Shown here piece after piece: positions 25,266-35,179 of a stretch of 64,000 bases of DNA; position 1 is the first letter of the stretch, and every line of letters begins with the position of its first letter. Both the position numbers and the translations under genes were made by a program. Source of the stretch: Microbacterium maritypicum. GTDB lineage: Bacteria; Actinomycetota; Actinomycetes; Actinomycetales; Microbacteriaceae. The notes below the pieces were generated by a model. That model was not told where the DNA came from and made no database searches. It saw only the letters and a program-made list of their open reading frames with translations. The DNA lies in the NCBI RefSeq assembly GCF_008868125.1, contig NZ_WAAQ01000001.1, forward strand, positions 1,178,001 through 1,242,000, given 5' to 3'.

Positions 25266-26485
25266 CGGACGAGCCCCTTCGGTTCTTCGGAGTGATCCTT
25301 CGCGATCCAGTGCGCGTGCAGGACCTCGGCGGACACACGCCCGTCATGCACGGTCTGCACGAACTCCTGCCCGCGTGCGCGGAGGTCATCCAGGCGTGAC
25401 CGGGCGGCGAGGGTGCGCAGGACATCCTCGATGGTATCCACCGTCGCCTCCACGATCGGTGGGTCGATTCCGGTGTGCTGGGTGATCGACGCGCGGACAT
25501 CGGAGGCGACATGCCCGACGACCACGCATCCGGAGGCGAGGGCTTCGACTGCGGCCACGCCGTAGGAGCCGATCCGCATCTGATCGATCACGACGTCCGC
25601 CGCGGCGAACACAGCGGGCATCTCTTCCGATGGCACCCCCGTGACGAGATCGAGTACGATCACGCCCTCGTCGACCAGCCGTTGCAGAGCGGGCAGGATG
25701 AGTGCCGTCCCCTTCACCGCTGTGACGGACGGAGCATGGGCGACCCGGAGGGGACGTCCCTGTGCTCTCTCCGCACGCATGACCTTCCACCGCTCGGGGT
25801 CGACGACGACCGGGCACCACCGGGCTCGCGGCAGGTCACGCAGCAGGTCGGGGGTCGAGACGAACTGTGGCCGGCCGCTGGCTTCGATCAGCGCGATGTT
25901 GCGGGCGGCGAGCGTTTCGGCGCGCGGGGTGTAGATGTTGTCGTCGTGGTACGGAGACCACGGATTGTCCCTGAGGTGCCGGGAGGGAAGGCGCACATCC
26001 GTGCCGTGCGCCAGATAGGCCACGTCCACGCCGCGATCGCCCAGAGCTTGGGTCTGCGCGGAGACCGAACGCCCCAGGAGACGTCCGAACGGCGGCTCCT
26101 CCGCCTCGATGAGCACATGCGTCGCCGTGGCAGCGGCCTCGAACTCGCGGCGCTGCCAGTCCGTGTCGTTGTGATACGTCGGCAAGGGCACGACGATGTC
26201 GGCATCGAAGGCGAAGCCGCCGGGGACGTCGATCGCGGTGTTCCGCGCCGAGATCTGCGGATACGTGCGTTCCAGAGCGCGCGCCCATTCCCGCGCCTGC
26301 CCGGAGTAGTTCACGGGGGTGATCAGAACCCGGACCGGTCGTTCGGCGAATGACGTCGCCGGGACGGTTCCTGGAGTGGGCCTGCCGTACTGTCGTGCGG
26401 CGAGGCGGCCGAGGAGGCTCATCGGCCGATCGGCGATGGCATCCATCAGCGCGTTGACCCAGGCGGGGAGACGATTGCGATTCAT
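25262..26485 (-). CDS. Glycosyltransferase-like GT-B protein, paralogue 1 of a local trio
   Basis: This 407-residue protein is closest to paralogue 3: both have MNRAMESVARNPDGVLGR-like or WVNALMDAIADRPMSLLGR N-termini. Shared blocks are TPVNYSGQAREWARALE, HVLIEAE, AYLAHGTDVRLPS, PQFVSTPDLLRDLP, KGTALILPALQRL and DVVIDQMRIGSYGVAAVEAL. The repeated HGTD and STPDLL motifs mark the family. A -35/-10 is not evident in the 36 bp upstream, so it is probably read from the upstream GtrA and membrane genes. Confidence 0.65.
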   Translation of the reverse strand: MNRNRLPAWVNALMDAIADRPMSLLGRLAARQYGRPTPGTVPATSFAERPVRVLITPVNYSGQAREWARALERTYPQISARNTAIDVPGGFAFDADIVVPLPTYHNDTDWQRREFEAAATATHVLIEAEEPPFGRLLGRSVSAQTQALGDRGVDVAYLAHGTDVRLPSRHLRDNPWSPYHDDNIYTPRAETLAARNIALIEASGRPQFVSTPDLLRDLPRARWCPVVVDPERWKVMRAERAQGRPLRVAHAPSVTAVKGTALILPALQRLVDEGVIVLDLVTGVPSEEMPAVFAAADVVIDQMRIGSYGVAAVEALASGCVVVGHVASDVRASITQHTGIDPPIVEATVDTIEDVLRTLAARSRLDDLRARGQEFVQTVHDGRVSAEVLHAHWIAKDHSEEPKGLVR

Positions 26486-26521
26486 GAGGAGCTACTCGGC
26501 CGGAGGATGCCCGCGCGCCGG

Positions 26522-26956
26522 TCAGTCGAGGCCGTCTGCGACGGGCTCGGACTTCGCGGGGCGGAACACGAAGTGTCGATAGGCGAAGTAGTTCCAGATC
26601 GTCGTCGCGACCACGGCGACCAGCTTTCCGACGATCCAGGGGAGCCCGAGAGCGGGCGCCGCCCACACGATGCCCGTGGTGGCGATCGTGTTGAAGATGA
26701 CGAGCAGCGTGTAGCGGAACACGCTCGTGCCGACCGGCGACTCGGATCCGAAGGCGATCACGCGTTGCATCGTGTAGGTGATCGCGAAAGAGGCGAGGAA
26801 GGCGACCGGGGTCGCGATCGGGAGGGGAACCCCCAAGACGTCATGGGCGACCCACAGGATAGCGACGTCGGCGAGGAAGCAGAACCCGCCGACGATGAGG
26901 TAGCGGACCTCCCCTCGACTCCAGAGCGCGACCAGAGCCTCCCGCACGCGACTCAT
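26522..26956 (-). CDS. GtrA family membrane protein
   Basis: This 144-residue protein has four membrane helices and the GtrA pattern: RYLIVGGFCFLADVAILWVA at the start and WNYFAYRHFVFRPA at the end. GtrA proteins are thought to help move undecaprenyl-phosphate-linked sugars across the membrane. Its ATG directly follows the TAG stop of the upstream membrane-GT2 gene with no gap. That gene carries a frameshift, so expression of this one may depend on how the frameshift affects transcription or coupling. Confidence 0.88.
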   Translation of the reverse strand: MSRVREALVALWSRGEVRYLIVGGFCFLADVAILWVAHDVLGVPLPIATPVAFLASFAITYTMQRVIAFGSESPVGTSVFRYTLLVIFNTIATTGIVWAAPALGLPWIVGKLVAVVATTIWNYFAYRHFVFRPAKSEPVADGLD

Positions 26957-29006
26957 CTACGCCTCGACCGTCGCGGTGTCGGGGCGGGTCGAGCGTTCCC
27001 AATCCTCGTTGCAGTAGTCGTCCTTGTAGATCGCCAGGCGCACGAATCCGATGACGGAGCGGATCGCATCTCCAGGGCGGAAACGGCTGGTACCGGTCTC
27101 GTGCCGTTCGACGAGGGAGACGGGCACCTCGTCTACCTCGTGCCCCTGCTGCTCGGCGGCCAGGACGAGCTCGGTCGTCCACATGAGGCCGTCTTCACGG
27201 GAGAGCCGTGCGAACTCGCGACCCCAAGCGCCGTCGACCCACAGGGTGCCCTGGCTGTCGCCGACCTTGGACTGCAGGAGGGATTCGCGGAGGAATCGGA
27301 AGATGCGGGACTGGATCATCCGCGCTCGTCCTCTCACCACGACGGATGCCGGGTGAGCCTTGGAACCGATGGCGACGGCGGTCTCAGGGGGAAGGGCACG
27401 GAACCCGCGGAGGTCCGTGAAGCCGAAGGGCAGGTCGTCGGCGGTGAGCAGCAGGCGGCGTCCGCGGCTCGCGAGCGTGCCGGTGCGTAGGGCCTCCCCG
27501 AGTCCGGGGGAGGAGTGGATCAGGACCAGCTTCGACGCGTGCTGCCAGGTCCGGGCGATCTCCTCCACGATCGCCGTCGTCTGATCGGTCGAACCGTTCT
27601 CTACAACGATGATCTCGTCATCCGCGCCCAGCTCGGCTCCGAGCTCCGCCAGCGTCTCGGGGAGCACATCGGCGCCGTTGCGCGTCGGTACCACCACGCT
27701 GAGCTCGACTCCTGCGCCCGATGGCGCGAGGGGCGAGATGAACGAGCTCCCGCGGCTGCTGATCCGGCCGCGTTCGACCGATCGCACGTGAGACGGCATC
27801 GATGTCACCGACCACACCAGCCCGCCGAGGGACAGGGCGACCAAGGATGACAGGCCGGCGGACAGTACCGAGAAGTTCTGCGTCACCGGCATGGTCGCCG
27901 CGGCGTAACCGAGTCCCAGCACGATGGCGGGGACGGCGATCATCAGCGCGTCGAAGAGGCTCCGGCTCTGGTGAGCGCGGCGGGTGAGGGCGAGCACGAG
28001 CCCGACGATGATGACGATGATCATCGCACCGTAGTGCTTCAGAGTGGCCAGAGCCTTCTGGAAGAGTGTCGCGGCGAATCCTCCGGGGTCGTTCGCGGCG
28101 GTCTCCAAGAACAGCTCGTGCGCGCGGTCGGACGAACCGCGAACGGCTTCGGCGTCGGCCACGGTGACCCCGGTCGCGGACTCGCGGTCGAGCATCGGCT
28201 GCGGGTAGGCGAGTCCGGCGTACAGATCTTCCCAGATCGATGCTTGCGTCGTATCTGGGGCGGAGATCGACGATGCGGCCCACACGGAGGCGGAGTGCGC
28301 GCCGACGGCACCGGCGCTGAGCACGATCGCGACAAGGACGGCGGGGATCGCACGTCGCCGCTGCGGGAGGTTGCGCCACCACAGCACGGGAGCGGAGAGT
28401 GCCACCGACACACCGGCGAGCCATCCGAACGTGCCGGCGACAGCGGCCAGCAGCAAGATGACGGCGGTCGCGCCCACCAGGCGCCCGCGGGTCAACCGGT
28501 ATGTCGTGAACAGCAGGGCCACAGACAGGCCGAGGAAGGTGAGGGAGGCCACCATCCCGAGGGGGAGGGACACACGGTCGCCGCTGACCTCATCGGTGAT
28601 GCCGAACTCAGTCCCCACCAGAACGGTTCCGTTGTTGAGCAGCCACATGAGCGGGGGCAGGAGCAGAAGGGCGTATCCCGCCCGCGCGCGGTGGAAGATC
28701 CTGGCGACCGTCAGCGGCATCCACAGGGACGGGATGGCGATCAGGAAGGCCATGAGCACGGTGGCCGAACGCCACGCGGTATCGGAGTCCACGCCGCCCA
28801 GCATGTTGAGCAGCAGGGTGAAGCCGGGATCGCCGCCGGCGACCTGTGCTCCCCCGTGCGGCGAGCGAACCGTCGAGCGGCCGGAGTTCCGGCATCGCCA
28901 GGACGACGATCAGAGATCCGAGCGCGACGACCCCACCGACGAGCAGGAGAAACAGTCGTGTGGAACGGGGAAGGTGCGCCTCCGGGCGCTCGATCTCGTC
29001 TGTCAC
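26957..29006 (-). pseudogene. Polytopic membrane protein fused to a C-terminal GT2 domain, with a one-base frameshift
   Basis: The gene starts at GTG 29006, 7 nt after a TACGCT -10. The first frame reads TDEIERPEAHLPRSTRLFLL, then a first helix, to PLDGSLAARG at about residue 50. It then loses sense and stops near 28608. The sense frame resumes one base later with AGGDPGFTLLLNMLGGVDSD and runs to 26957. The break is at a run of five Gs on the coding strand (plus 28851-28855, C5). Removing one G gives a continuous 682-residue protein. Residues about 1-400 hold about ten helices. Residues about 435-670 are a GT2 domain with VVVPTRNGADVLPETLAEL, IIVVENGSTDQT and LTADDLPFG. It may be a true mutation, a sequencing indel or a slippage site. 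It heads the leftward six-gene operon. Confidence 0.75.
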
Positions 29007-29013
29007 ACGTCCC

Positions 29014-29019
29014 AGCGTA
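29014..29019 (-). promoter_or_regulatory. -10 element of the leftward six-gene glycosyltransferase operon (leaderless)
   Basis: On the minus strand TACGCT ends 7 nt before GTG 29006. It supports that GTG as the start of the frameshifted gene, well upstream of the internal ATG at 28804. Confidence 0.65.
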
Positions 29020-29058
29020 CCGCGAACGCACGAAGCGGCAGTCCGGAGACCGCCTGCG

Positions 29059-29064
29059 TAAGAT
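29059..29064 (+). promoter_or_regulatory. -10 element of the rightward membrane gene
   Basis: TAAGAT is followed by a 31-nt leader containing AAGGAG (29080-29085) before GTG 29096, so this is a leadered transcript divergent from the leaderless one at 29014. Confidence 0.5.
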
Positions 29065-29095
29065 GGTCGGGGTTTGGCCAAGGAGCGGGGCGAGA

Positions 29096-30850
29096 GTGAC
29101 GACGGACGAGATGAAGACCAGCGCAGATCATGCAGTACACGCGCACACCCGGAGACGGTGGGGCTGGACGCTCCCGATCCTGCTCGCCTTGATCCTGGGG
29201 TTCCTCGAGTCCTCCAGCAGGACAGGTCTGGGCTACCTCGCCGGTTGGGCCGATCACTTCGTGCTCTCGACGGAAGGCATCCAGTGGGCACGGCCGGACG
29301 CGTACGCGAACGACTGGTTCATGCAGTCGGCGCCGCAGCCGCACTGGTTCTTCGACCTGATCACGTTCGGAGGGGAGTCCCTGCACATTCTCCCGTTCGT
29401 GTACGGCGCGTATTGGGCCGCGGGGTTGCTGGCCTTCGGTGCCGCGACGGTCTTGCTGGCGCGGCACCTGGTGCCATCCGCATCGACCGCCGTCGCCGTG
29501 CTCGTCACGGTCGTGGCCGGGCTGATGCCCTGGATGCTGGGCGGGACCGGAACGCCGGTCATCGCTATCGCGCTTCCCGCGGTGCTCTCGGCCAACATGA
29601 TCTACCTGCTGATCGCGGGGATGCTGACCGGACGCCGCGTCCTCGTCGTCATCATGGGGCCTGCGGTGGCAGTGATCCATGTGCAGCAGGGCTCGATCGC
29701 CATCGTGCTGATGGTCGCGCTTCTCATCGTCGAGGCCGTGCGTGACCGCCGCGTCGACTGGTGGCTGGCACTCGCCGGCGCCCTGACCGCCGGTGTCGTC
29801 GGATTCGGTCTGCTGATCCGCCCCGTCGCCTCGAACCTCGCCGACTTCGTCGAGATCTGCGACACGATGATCCCCTATCACTGCGCCGCGCACACCTGGG
29901 ACGCCCGGGAGATCGTCTCCACGATCGGTCTCATCCTGCTCACGGTGCTCAGCGTCTTCGCCGTGCCCCGTGCCCGCCGCTGGCTGTGGCTCAGCACGGT
30001 CGGGCTGGCCACGCTCGGCTACGCCGGGGGCTTCATCATGGACGCTCTGAGTGTGCCCTTCCTCGGCCCGCTTGCGCAGGGTGTGAACGTCTACCGTCTG
30101 GCGGCCGTCCTCATCCCCTTCGCGGTGTGGGGTGCGGTTTCGCCGCTTCTGACGCGGGCGCGCGGATGGCGTTTCCTGGTCCTCCTCGCCGCCTGGGGCC
30201 TCGGCTGGCTGATGATGCTCACCTCCTGGGGGTTCGGATCCGCCGGACTGCCGATCCCTCGCTTCATCCTCTATACGCTGGCGCTCCTGATCCCGTTCGC
30301 GGCATTCGCGATCCTCCGTCATCGCCGCAAGGACCGTCCACGCACACGCAGTCTCACGGCGCTGATCGCCTCGGTGCTGATCCTCGCTGCAGCCGCGGGC
30401 AACGGCGCCCTCACTCTCCGTCCGCTCGATCTGACACTCACGCCGTTCCCCGAGTTCCGCACCTGGGGCGAGCAGGCGGAGAAGCTGGTGCCCGCTGGGG
30501 AGACGATCGTCGCCTCGCCGCAGCTGGTGTGGATCAAGTTCGTCTCCGAACGCGCGGTGATCGCGGACTGCAAGAACGTGCCCTACGGCGGGGAGCCGTG
30601 GACGCAGTGGAAGCAGCGGCTGGATGAGATGGGCGGCTGGGAGCAGTGCATCGACATCACCGCCCCCGGCTTCAACACCCTCGATGCCGAGGACCTGATC
30701 GATCTCGCCGACCGGTACGACAGCGATTTCATCGCCGTGGCAACCGACGTTCCCGAGCAGCTGGACGGCATGCAACGCGCCGGTTGGGAGCCGGTGGTCG
30801 ATGCCGACGGCGATGCCTACGCGGTGCTGTTCCGTCGCCCTGGCACGTGA
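29096..30850 (+). CDS. Polytopic membrane protein with an extracytoplasmic C-terminal domain
   Basis: This 584-residue protein has about eleven predicted helices between residues 20 and 440 and a soluble C-terminal part of about 130 residues. The latter contains cysteines in VIADCKNVPYGGEPWTQW and WEQCIDITAPG. The first loop has LSTEGIQWARPDAYANDWF. The shape resembles actinobacterial GT-C-like or DUF6798-type membrane proteins of glycan loci, but I do not recognise a defined family with confidence. GTG 29096 has AAGGAG upstream; the long open frame before it has no hydrophobic or family character. It is transcribed away from the frameshifted gene and ends at a perfect 11-bp inverted repeat before glf. 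Confidence 0.7.
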   Translation: MTTDEMKTSADHAVHAHTRRRWGWTLPILLALILGFLESSSRTGLGYLAGWADHFVLSTEGIQWARPDAYANDWFMQSAPQPHWFFDLITFGGESLHILPFVYGAYWAAGLLAFGAATVLLARHLVPSASTAVAVLVTVVAGLMPWMLGGTGTPVIAIALPAVLSANMIYLLIAGMLTGRRVLVVIMGPAVAVIHVQQGSIAIVLMVALLIVEAVRDRRVDWWLALAGALTAGVVGFGLLIRPVASNLADFVEICDTMIPYHCAAHTWDAREIVSTIGLILLTVLSVFAVPRARRWLWLSTVGLATLGYAGGFIMDALSVPFLGPLAQGVNVYRLAAVLIPFAVWGAVSPLLTRARGWRFLVLLAAWGLGWLMMLTSWGFGSAGLPIPRFILYTLALLIPFAAFAILRHRRKDRPRTRSLTALIASVLILAAAAGNGALTLRPLDLTLTPFPEFRTWGEQAEKLVPAGETIVASPQLVWIKFVSERAVIADCKNVPYGGEPWTQWKQRLDEMGGWEQCIDITAPGFNTLDAEDLIDLADRYDSDFIAVATDVPEQLDGMQRAGWEPVVDADGDAYAVLFRRPGT

Positions 30851-30855
30851 GCGGG

Positions 30856-32048
<1,193 letters not shown>

Positions 32049-32058
32049 ACTCGACATC

Positions 32059-32877
32059 GTGAGTCACGCTGCTGTCGGGGCGCCCGGGACGCCCCGGCGA
32101 TATCTGCATTCGCTGTGGCTGCTGTCGGCCCGAGACCTGAAGGTCCGCTACTCGACCAGCATCCTCGGCTATCTCTGGTCGGTGCTCGATCCGCTCGTCA
32201 TGAGCGCGATCTACTGGTTCGTGTTCACGCAGGTGTTCAACCGCGATGTCGGCGAAGAGCCGTACATCATCTTCCTGATCAGCGCGCTGCTGCCCTGGGT
32301 GTGGTTCAACGCCTCGGTGTCGGACTTCACCCGCGCCTTCAAGAAGGACGCCCGGTTGGTGAGGTCGACCGCGATCCCGCGCTCGATCTGGGTGAACCGC
32401 ATCGTGCTCAGCAAGGGCATCGAGTATCTCTTCTCGCTGCCCGTCCTGGTGCTGTTCATCGTGGTGAACCTCTTCGTCGAGCTCGATCCCGGCCGGACCG
32501 TGCACGTCGGCTGGGGAGTGCTGTGGATGCCGGTGGCGATGCTGCTGCAGACGGTGCTCCTGGTCGGGCTCGGACTGCTCGTCGCCCCGCTCTGCGTCCT
32601 CTTCGTCGACCTCGAGCGCACGACGGCGCTGATCCTGCGCGCGATGTTCTACGCGACGCCCATCATCTACAACGTCACCGACCTCCCCGGCATCTTCCAG
32701 ACCCTCGGGGCGTTCAACCCCCTCGCGGGAATCATGATGCTCTACCGCATGCCCTTCTTCCCCGATCAGTGGAATCCGTTCACGCTGACGATCAGCGTCA
32801 TCATGAGCCTGCTGATCCTCGGACTCGGCATCTGGACCTTCCGGAGCCTGGAACGCCCCGTGTTGAAGGAGCTGTGA
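32059..32877 (+). CDS. wzm: ABC-2 type polysaccharide export permease (second pair)
   Basis: This 272-residue protein has six predicted helices. The family opening LWLLSARDLKVRYSTSILGY, then LWSVLDPLVMSAIYWFVF, matches Wzm/RfbD permeases, including the mycobacterial galactan exporter subunit Rv3783. It would carry a lipid-linked galactan across the membrane with the ATPase encoded next (overlap at 32877). Its position directly after glf and opposite the galactofuranosyltransferases makes galactan the likely cargo. This pair differs clearly in sequence from the pair at 8940-10576. Confidence 0.88.
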   Translation: MSHAAVGAPGTPRRYLHSLWLLSARDLKVRYSTSILGYLWSVLDPLVMSAIYWFVFTQVFNRDVGEEPYIIFLISALLPWVWFNASVSDFTRAFKKDARLVRSTAIPRSIWVNRIVLSKGIEYLFSLPVLVLFIVVNLFVELDPGRTVHVGWGVLWMPVAMLLQTVLLVGLGLLVAPLCVLFVDLERTTALILRAMFYATPIIYNVTDLPGIFQTLGAFNPLAGIMMLYRMPFFPDQWNPFTLTISVIMSLLILGLGIWTFRSLERPVLKEL

Positions 32878-33611
32878 TGCGCTCGGCCATCGAAGTCCAG
32901 GGTCTCGGCGTCCACTTCCGTCGCAACAGGCGCGGGAGCCGCAGCTTCAAGGATCTCTTCGCCGGAGCGTCTCGTCGTTCTCGTCCGGGTGAGTTCTGGG
33001 CACTGCGTGACGTCTCGTTCTCGGTGGAGCCGGGCGAGTCCATCGGCGTCGTCGGGCGCAACGGTCAGGGGAAGTCGACACTTCTCCGGCTCGTCGCCAA
33101 GGTGCTTCTGCCCGATGAGGGCACCGTCGCCGTCAACGGCGGAGTCGCCCCCCTCATCGAGATCACCGGAGGCTTCGTCGGAGACCTCACGGTGCGCGAG
33201 AACGTCCGTCTGACTTCCGGCCTGCACGGGATGTCCCGCGACGAGGTGACGCGCCGCTACGACGGCATCATCGAGTTCGCCGAACTCGCGGGATTCGAGG
33301 ACACTCCGTACAAGCACCTCTCCAACGGGATGAAGGTCCGACTCGCCTTCGCGGTCGTCTCTCAGCTCGACGAGCCGATCCTCCTCGTCGACGAGGTGCT
33401 GGCGGTGGGGGACAAGGCGTTCCGCGAGAAGTGCTACACGCGCATCGACGAACTGCTGGCCGAGGGCCGCACGCTGTTCTTCGTGAGTCACAACGAGCGC
33501 GATCTCCGTCGGTTCTGCACGCGAGGGCTCTACCTCGACAAGGGTGCGCTGGTTCTCGACGCACCGATCGCCGAGGTCCTCGACAGATACAACGCCGACT
33601 ACAACTCGTAG
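32877..33611 (+). CDS. wzt: ABC transporter ATP-binding protein for polysaccharide export (second pair)
   Basis: This 244-residue ATPase has Walker A GRNGQGKST, signature LSNGMKVRLAF, Walker B ILLVDEVLAVGD and switch His in FVSHNERDL. The N-terminal region HFRRNRRGSRSFKDLFAG is the Wzt/RfbE type. Like the first Wzt it lacks a C-terminal glycan-binding domain, as the mycobacterial galactan exporter ATPase does. ATG 32877 overlaps the permease stop by one base. It is convergent with the GlfT operon, whose last gene ends 28 bp away. Confidence 0.9.
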   Translation: MRSAIEVQGLGVHFRRNRRGSRSFKDLFAGASRRSRPGEFWALRDVSFSVEPGESIGVVGRNGQGKSTLLRLVAKVLLPDEGTVAVNGGVAPLIEITGGFVGDLTVRENVRLTSGLHGMSRDEVTRRYDGIIEFAELAGFEDTPYKHLSNGMKVRLAFAVVSQLDEPILLVDEVLAVGDKAFREKCYTRIDELLAEGRTLFFVSHNERDLRRFCTRGLYLDKGALVLDAPIAEVLDRYNADYNS

Positions 33612-33638
33612 ACGCTGCCGGAAGGCGATGGCACGGGC

Positions 33639-34214
33639 TCAGAACCCCACGAGAGTCTGCAGGTCCGTCACGGCAGCGCGAGCGGTGCCTATGGAGGCCG
33701 CGGTGTCGGAACCGTCTGTGATGGCAGTGCGCAGTTCCGCGAGGCGCTTCGCATAGGCGTCGACCCCGTCGCGCCACTGCTGCGCGATCGATGAGGGCGG
33801 CTGCGCGTCGGACAGGCGGCGCGCGTCCTCCTCCAGCGTGCTCACCACGGACAACGCGGCGTCTCCGGCGGTCCCGGCGACGATGTCGAGACCTCGCGGT
33901 GCGTCCGTCAGCCAGCCGCCCACCTGCTCGCGGAACGCGTCCACGGTCGGGTCGACGGGTGCCGGTGGCGTGACCTGCGGGGTGGGTGTCGCGGAGGCGG
34001 AGGCGGAGGGAGAAGGAGTGGACGTCGTGGTGGGGCTGGGGGTGCTGGTCGCGGCGGGCGCGGGTTCCTCGCCCCGGGGCAGCAGGAAGAACAGCAGGGC
34101 GCCGACGATCGCCAGTGCGGCGACGCTGATCCCGATGATTAGCCAGACGCGGCCCGTGTTCTTCGGCTTCGGCTCGATAGGCGCCCAACGGAGCTCGGGA
34201 GTCTGCTCGCTCAT
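33639..34214 (-). CDS. Small membrane-anchored protein with a Pro/Ser/Thr-rich stalk
   Basis: This 191-residue protein is coupled by an ATGA overlap to the GlfT1-like gene. A 22-residue cytoplasmic N-terminus is followed by one helix (about 23-45, VWLIIGISVAALAIVGALLF). A low-complexity stalk of Pro, Ser, Thr and Ala (about 52-90) comes next, then an extracytoplasmic helical domain of about 100 residues with no cysteines. No family is recognised. As third gene of the galactofuranosyltransferase operon it could be an accessory to galactan assembly or attachment. It could also simply be cotranscribed. Confidence 0.7.
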   Translation of the reverse strand: MSEQTPELRWAPIEPKPKNTGRVWLIIGISVAALAIVGALLFFLLPRGEEPAPAATSTPSPTTTSTPSPSASASATPTPQVTPPAPVDPTVDAFREQVGGWLTDAPRGLDIVAGTAGDAALSVVSTLEEDARRLSDAQPPSSIAQQWRDGVDAYAKRLAELRTAITDGSDTAASIGTARAAVTDLQTLVGF

Positions 34215-35179
34215 GATGCGTCTTCCAGCGGCGCCATCGGCTGCCAGGAGCGGTCGCGGCTGATCCTGCCGCCTTCCTTGAGCCCGCGGAACAGGTTGCT
34301 CGTGCCCCGCACCGTGCGCTCGACGAAGAGCAGCCGGATGAGCTCCTTCGCGAACGTCATCGCGGTGCCGAGGCCGAAGAGCACGGGGTTGTAGTTGTCA
34401 TGCACGCGGTAGTAGTGCTTGATGTAGGCGCGATTGCGCATGATGTAGAAGCGGTACGCGTTGCTGGAGGCGTTCATGTGGCGGATGCCCATGTCCCACT
34501 GCTTGATCTCGCGCGTGCGCCGCAGCACGAACTCGTCGACGATGACGGCCGTCGTCTTGCGCGAGGCGAGCCAGCCGTACATCTGGTCATCCCAGTAGAT
34601 GAAGAAGCGGTGGTCCGGCAGGCCGATCTGCTTCACGATCGAGCGGTGGATGAACATGCCCTCGAAGCAGCCGCTGTTCATCTCCTTGTATCCGGAGTCG
34701 TCGAAGCCGGACGGGGCGAACGGGATCGGAATACCCATGCGCTCCGCGATGCGGTACTGCCAGTAGAACTCGCTGCCGTCGTAGTCGTAGCGCCGGCCCT
34801 GGATGCTCTTGAATCGCGGGGCCCACTTGCCCATCTTCGCGAGTCCGTCGGGGAGCACCTCGACGTCGTCGTCCATCATCCAGATCCACTCGGAGCCGAG
34901 CTCGTAGGCGGTGCGCATGCCCTCGCTGAACCCGCCGGAGCCACCCGTGTTGGTCTCCAGGCGCCTGTAGACGATCTCGGTGCCGATGCTGTCGCGGAAC
35001 GACTCGACGACGTCGGTCGTGTCGTCGGAGGAGGCGTTGTCGATGATCACGACGCGTCCGGGCTTCGGGTCCATCGCCGTGATGCTGGTGAGGAGTCCGG
35101 TGAGCAGATGTGATCTGTTGAAGGTGACGACGACGATCGTCGCCGCTTTCGGATCGAATGCAGCGGGTGCCGCGGTCAT
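34211..35179 (-). CDS. glfT1: GT2 galactofuranosyltransferase, GlfT1-like
   Basis: This 322-residue GT-A enzyme has IVVVTFNRSHLLTGLLTS, IIDNASSDDTTDVV, NTGGSGGFSEGMRTAYE, the metal motif WMMDDDVEV (Asp103-105) and FIYWDDQMYGWLA. These blocks match GlfT1 of mycobacteria (about 300 residues), which adds the first galactofuranose units to the lipid-linked primer. It is coupled to the upstream GlfT2-like gene by ATGA. ATG 35179 was chosen because the frame before it is out of the family and inside the neighbouring gene. The rhamnosyl linker enzyme WbbL, which makes the primer in mycobacteria, is not in the window. Confidence 0.72.
   Translation of the reverse strand: MTAAPAAFDPKAATIVVVTFNRSHLLTGLLTSITAMDPKPGRVVIIDNASSDDTTDVVESFRDSIGTEIVYRRLETNTGGSGGFSEGMRTAYELGSEWIWMMDDDVEVLPDGLAKMGKWAPRFKSIQGRRYDYDGSEFYWQYRIAERMGIPIPFAPSGFDDSGYKEMNSGCFEGMFIHRSIVKQIGLPDHRFFIYWDDQMYGWLASRKTTAVIVDEFVLRRTREIKQWDMGIRHMNASSNAYRFYIMRNRAYIKHYYRVHDNYNPVLFGLGTAMTFAKELIRLLFVERTVRGTSNLFRGLKEGGRISRDRSWQPMAPLEDAS

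Noticed and set aside
28848..28860. Programmed ribosomal frameshift as the preferred explanation of the G5 break
   Set aside because: CGGGGGA is not a standard heptamer and no strong stimulatory structure is evident. It is kept as a possibility in the findings but not as the call.
27971..29095. Long upstream extension of the membrane protein that starts at 29096
   Set aside because: The extension is charged and low in complexity, and lies antisense to the frameshifted gene. GTG 29096 has a ribosome site and a promoter.
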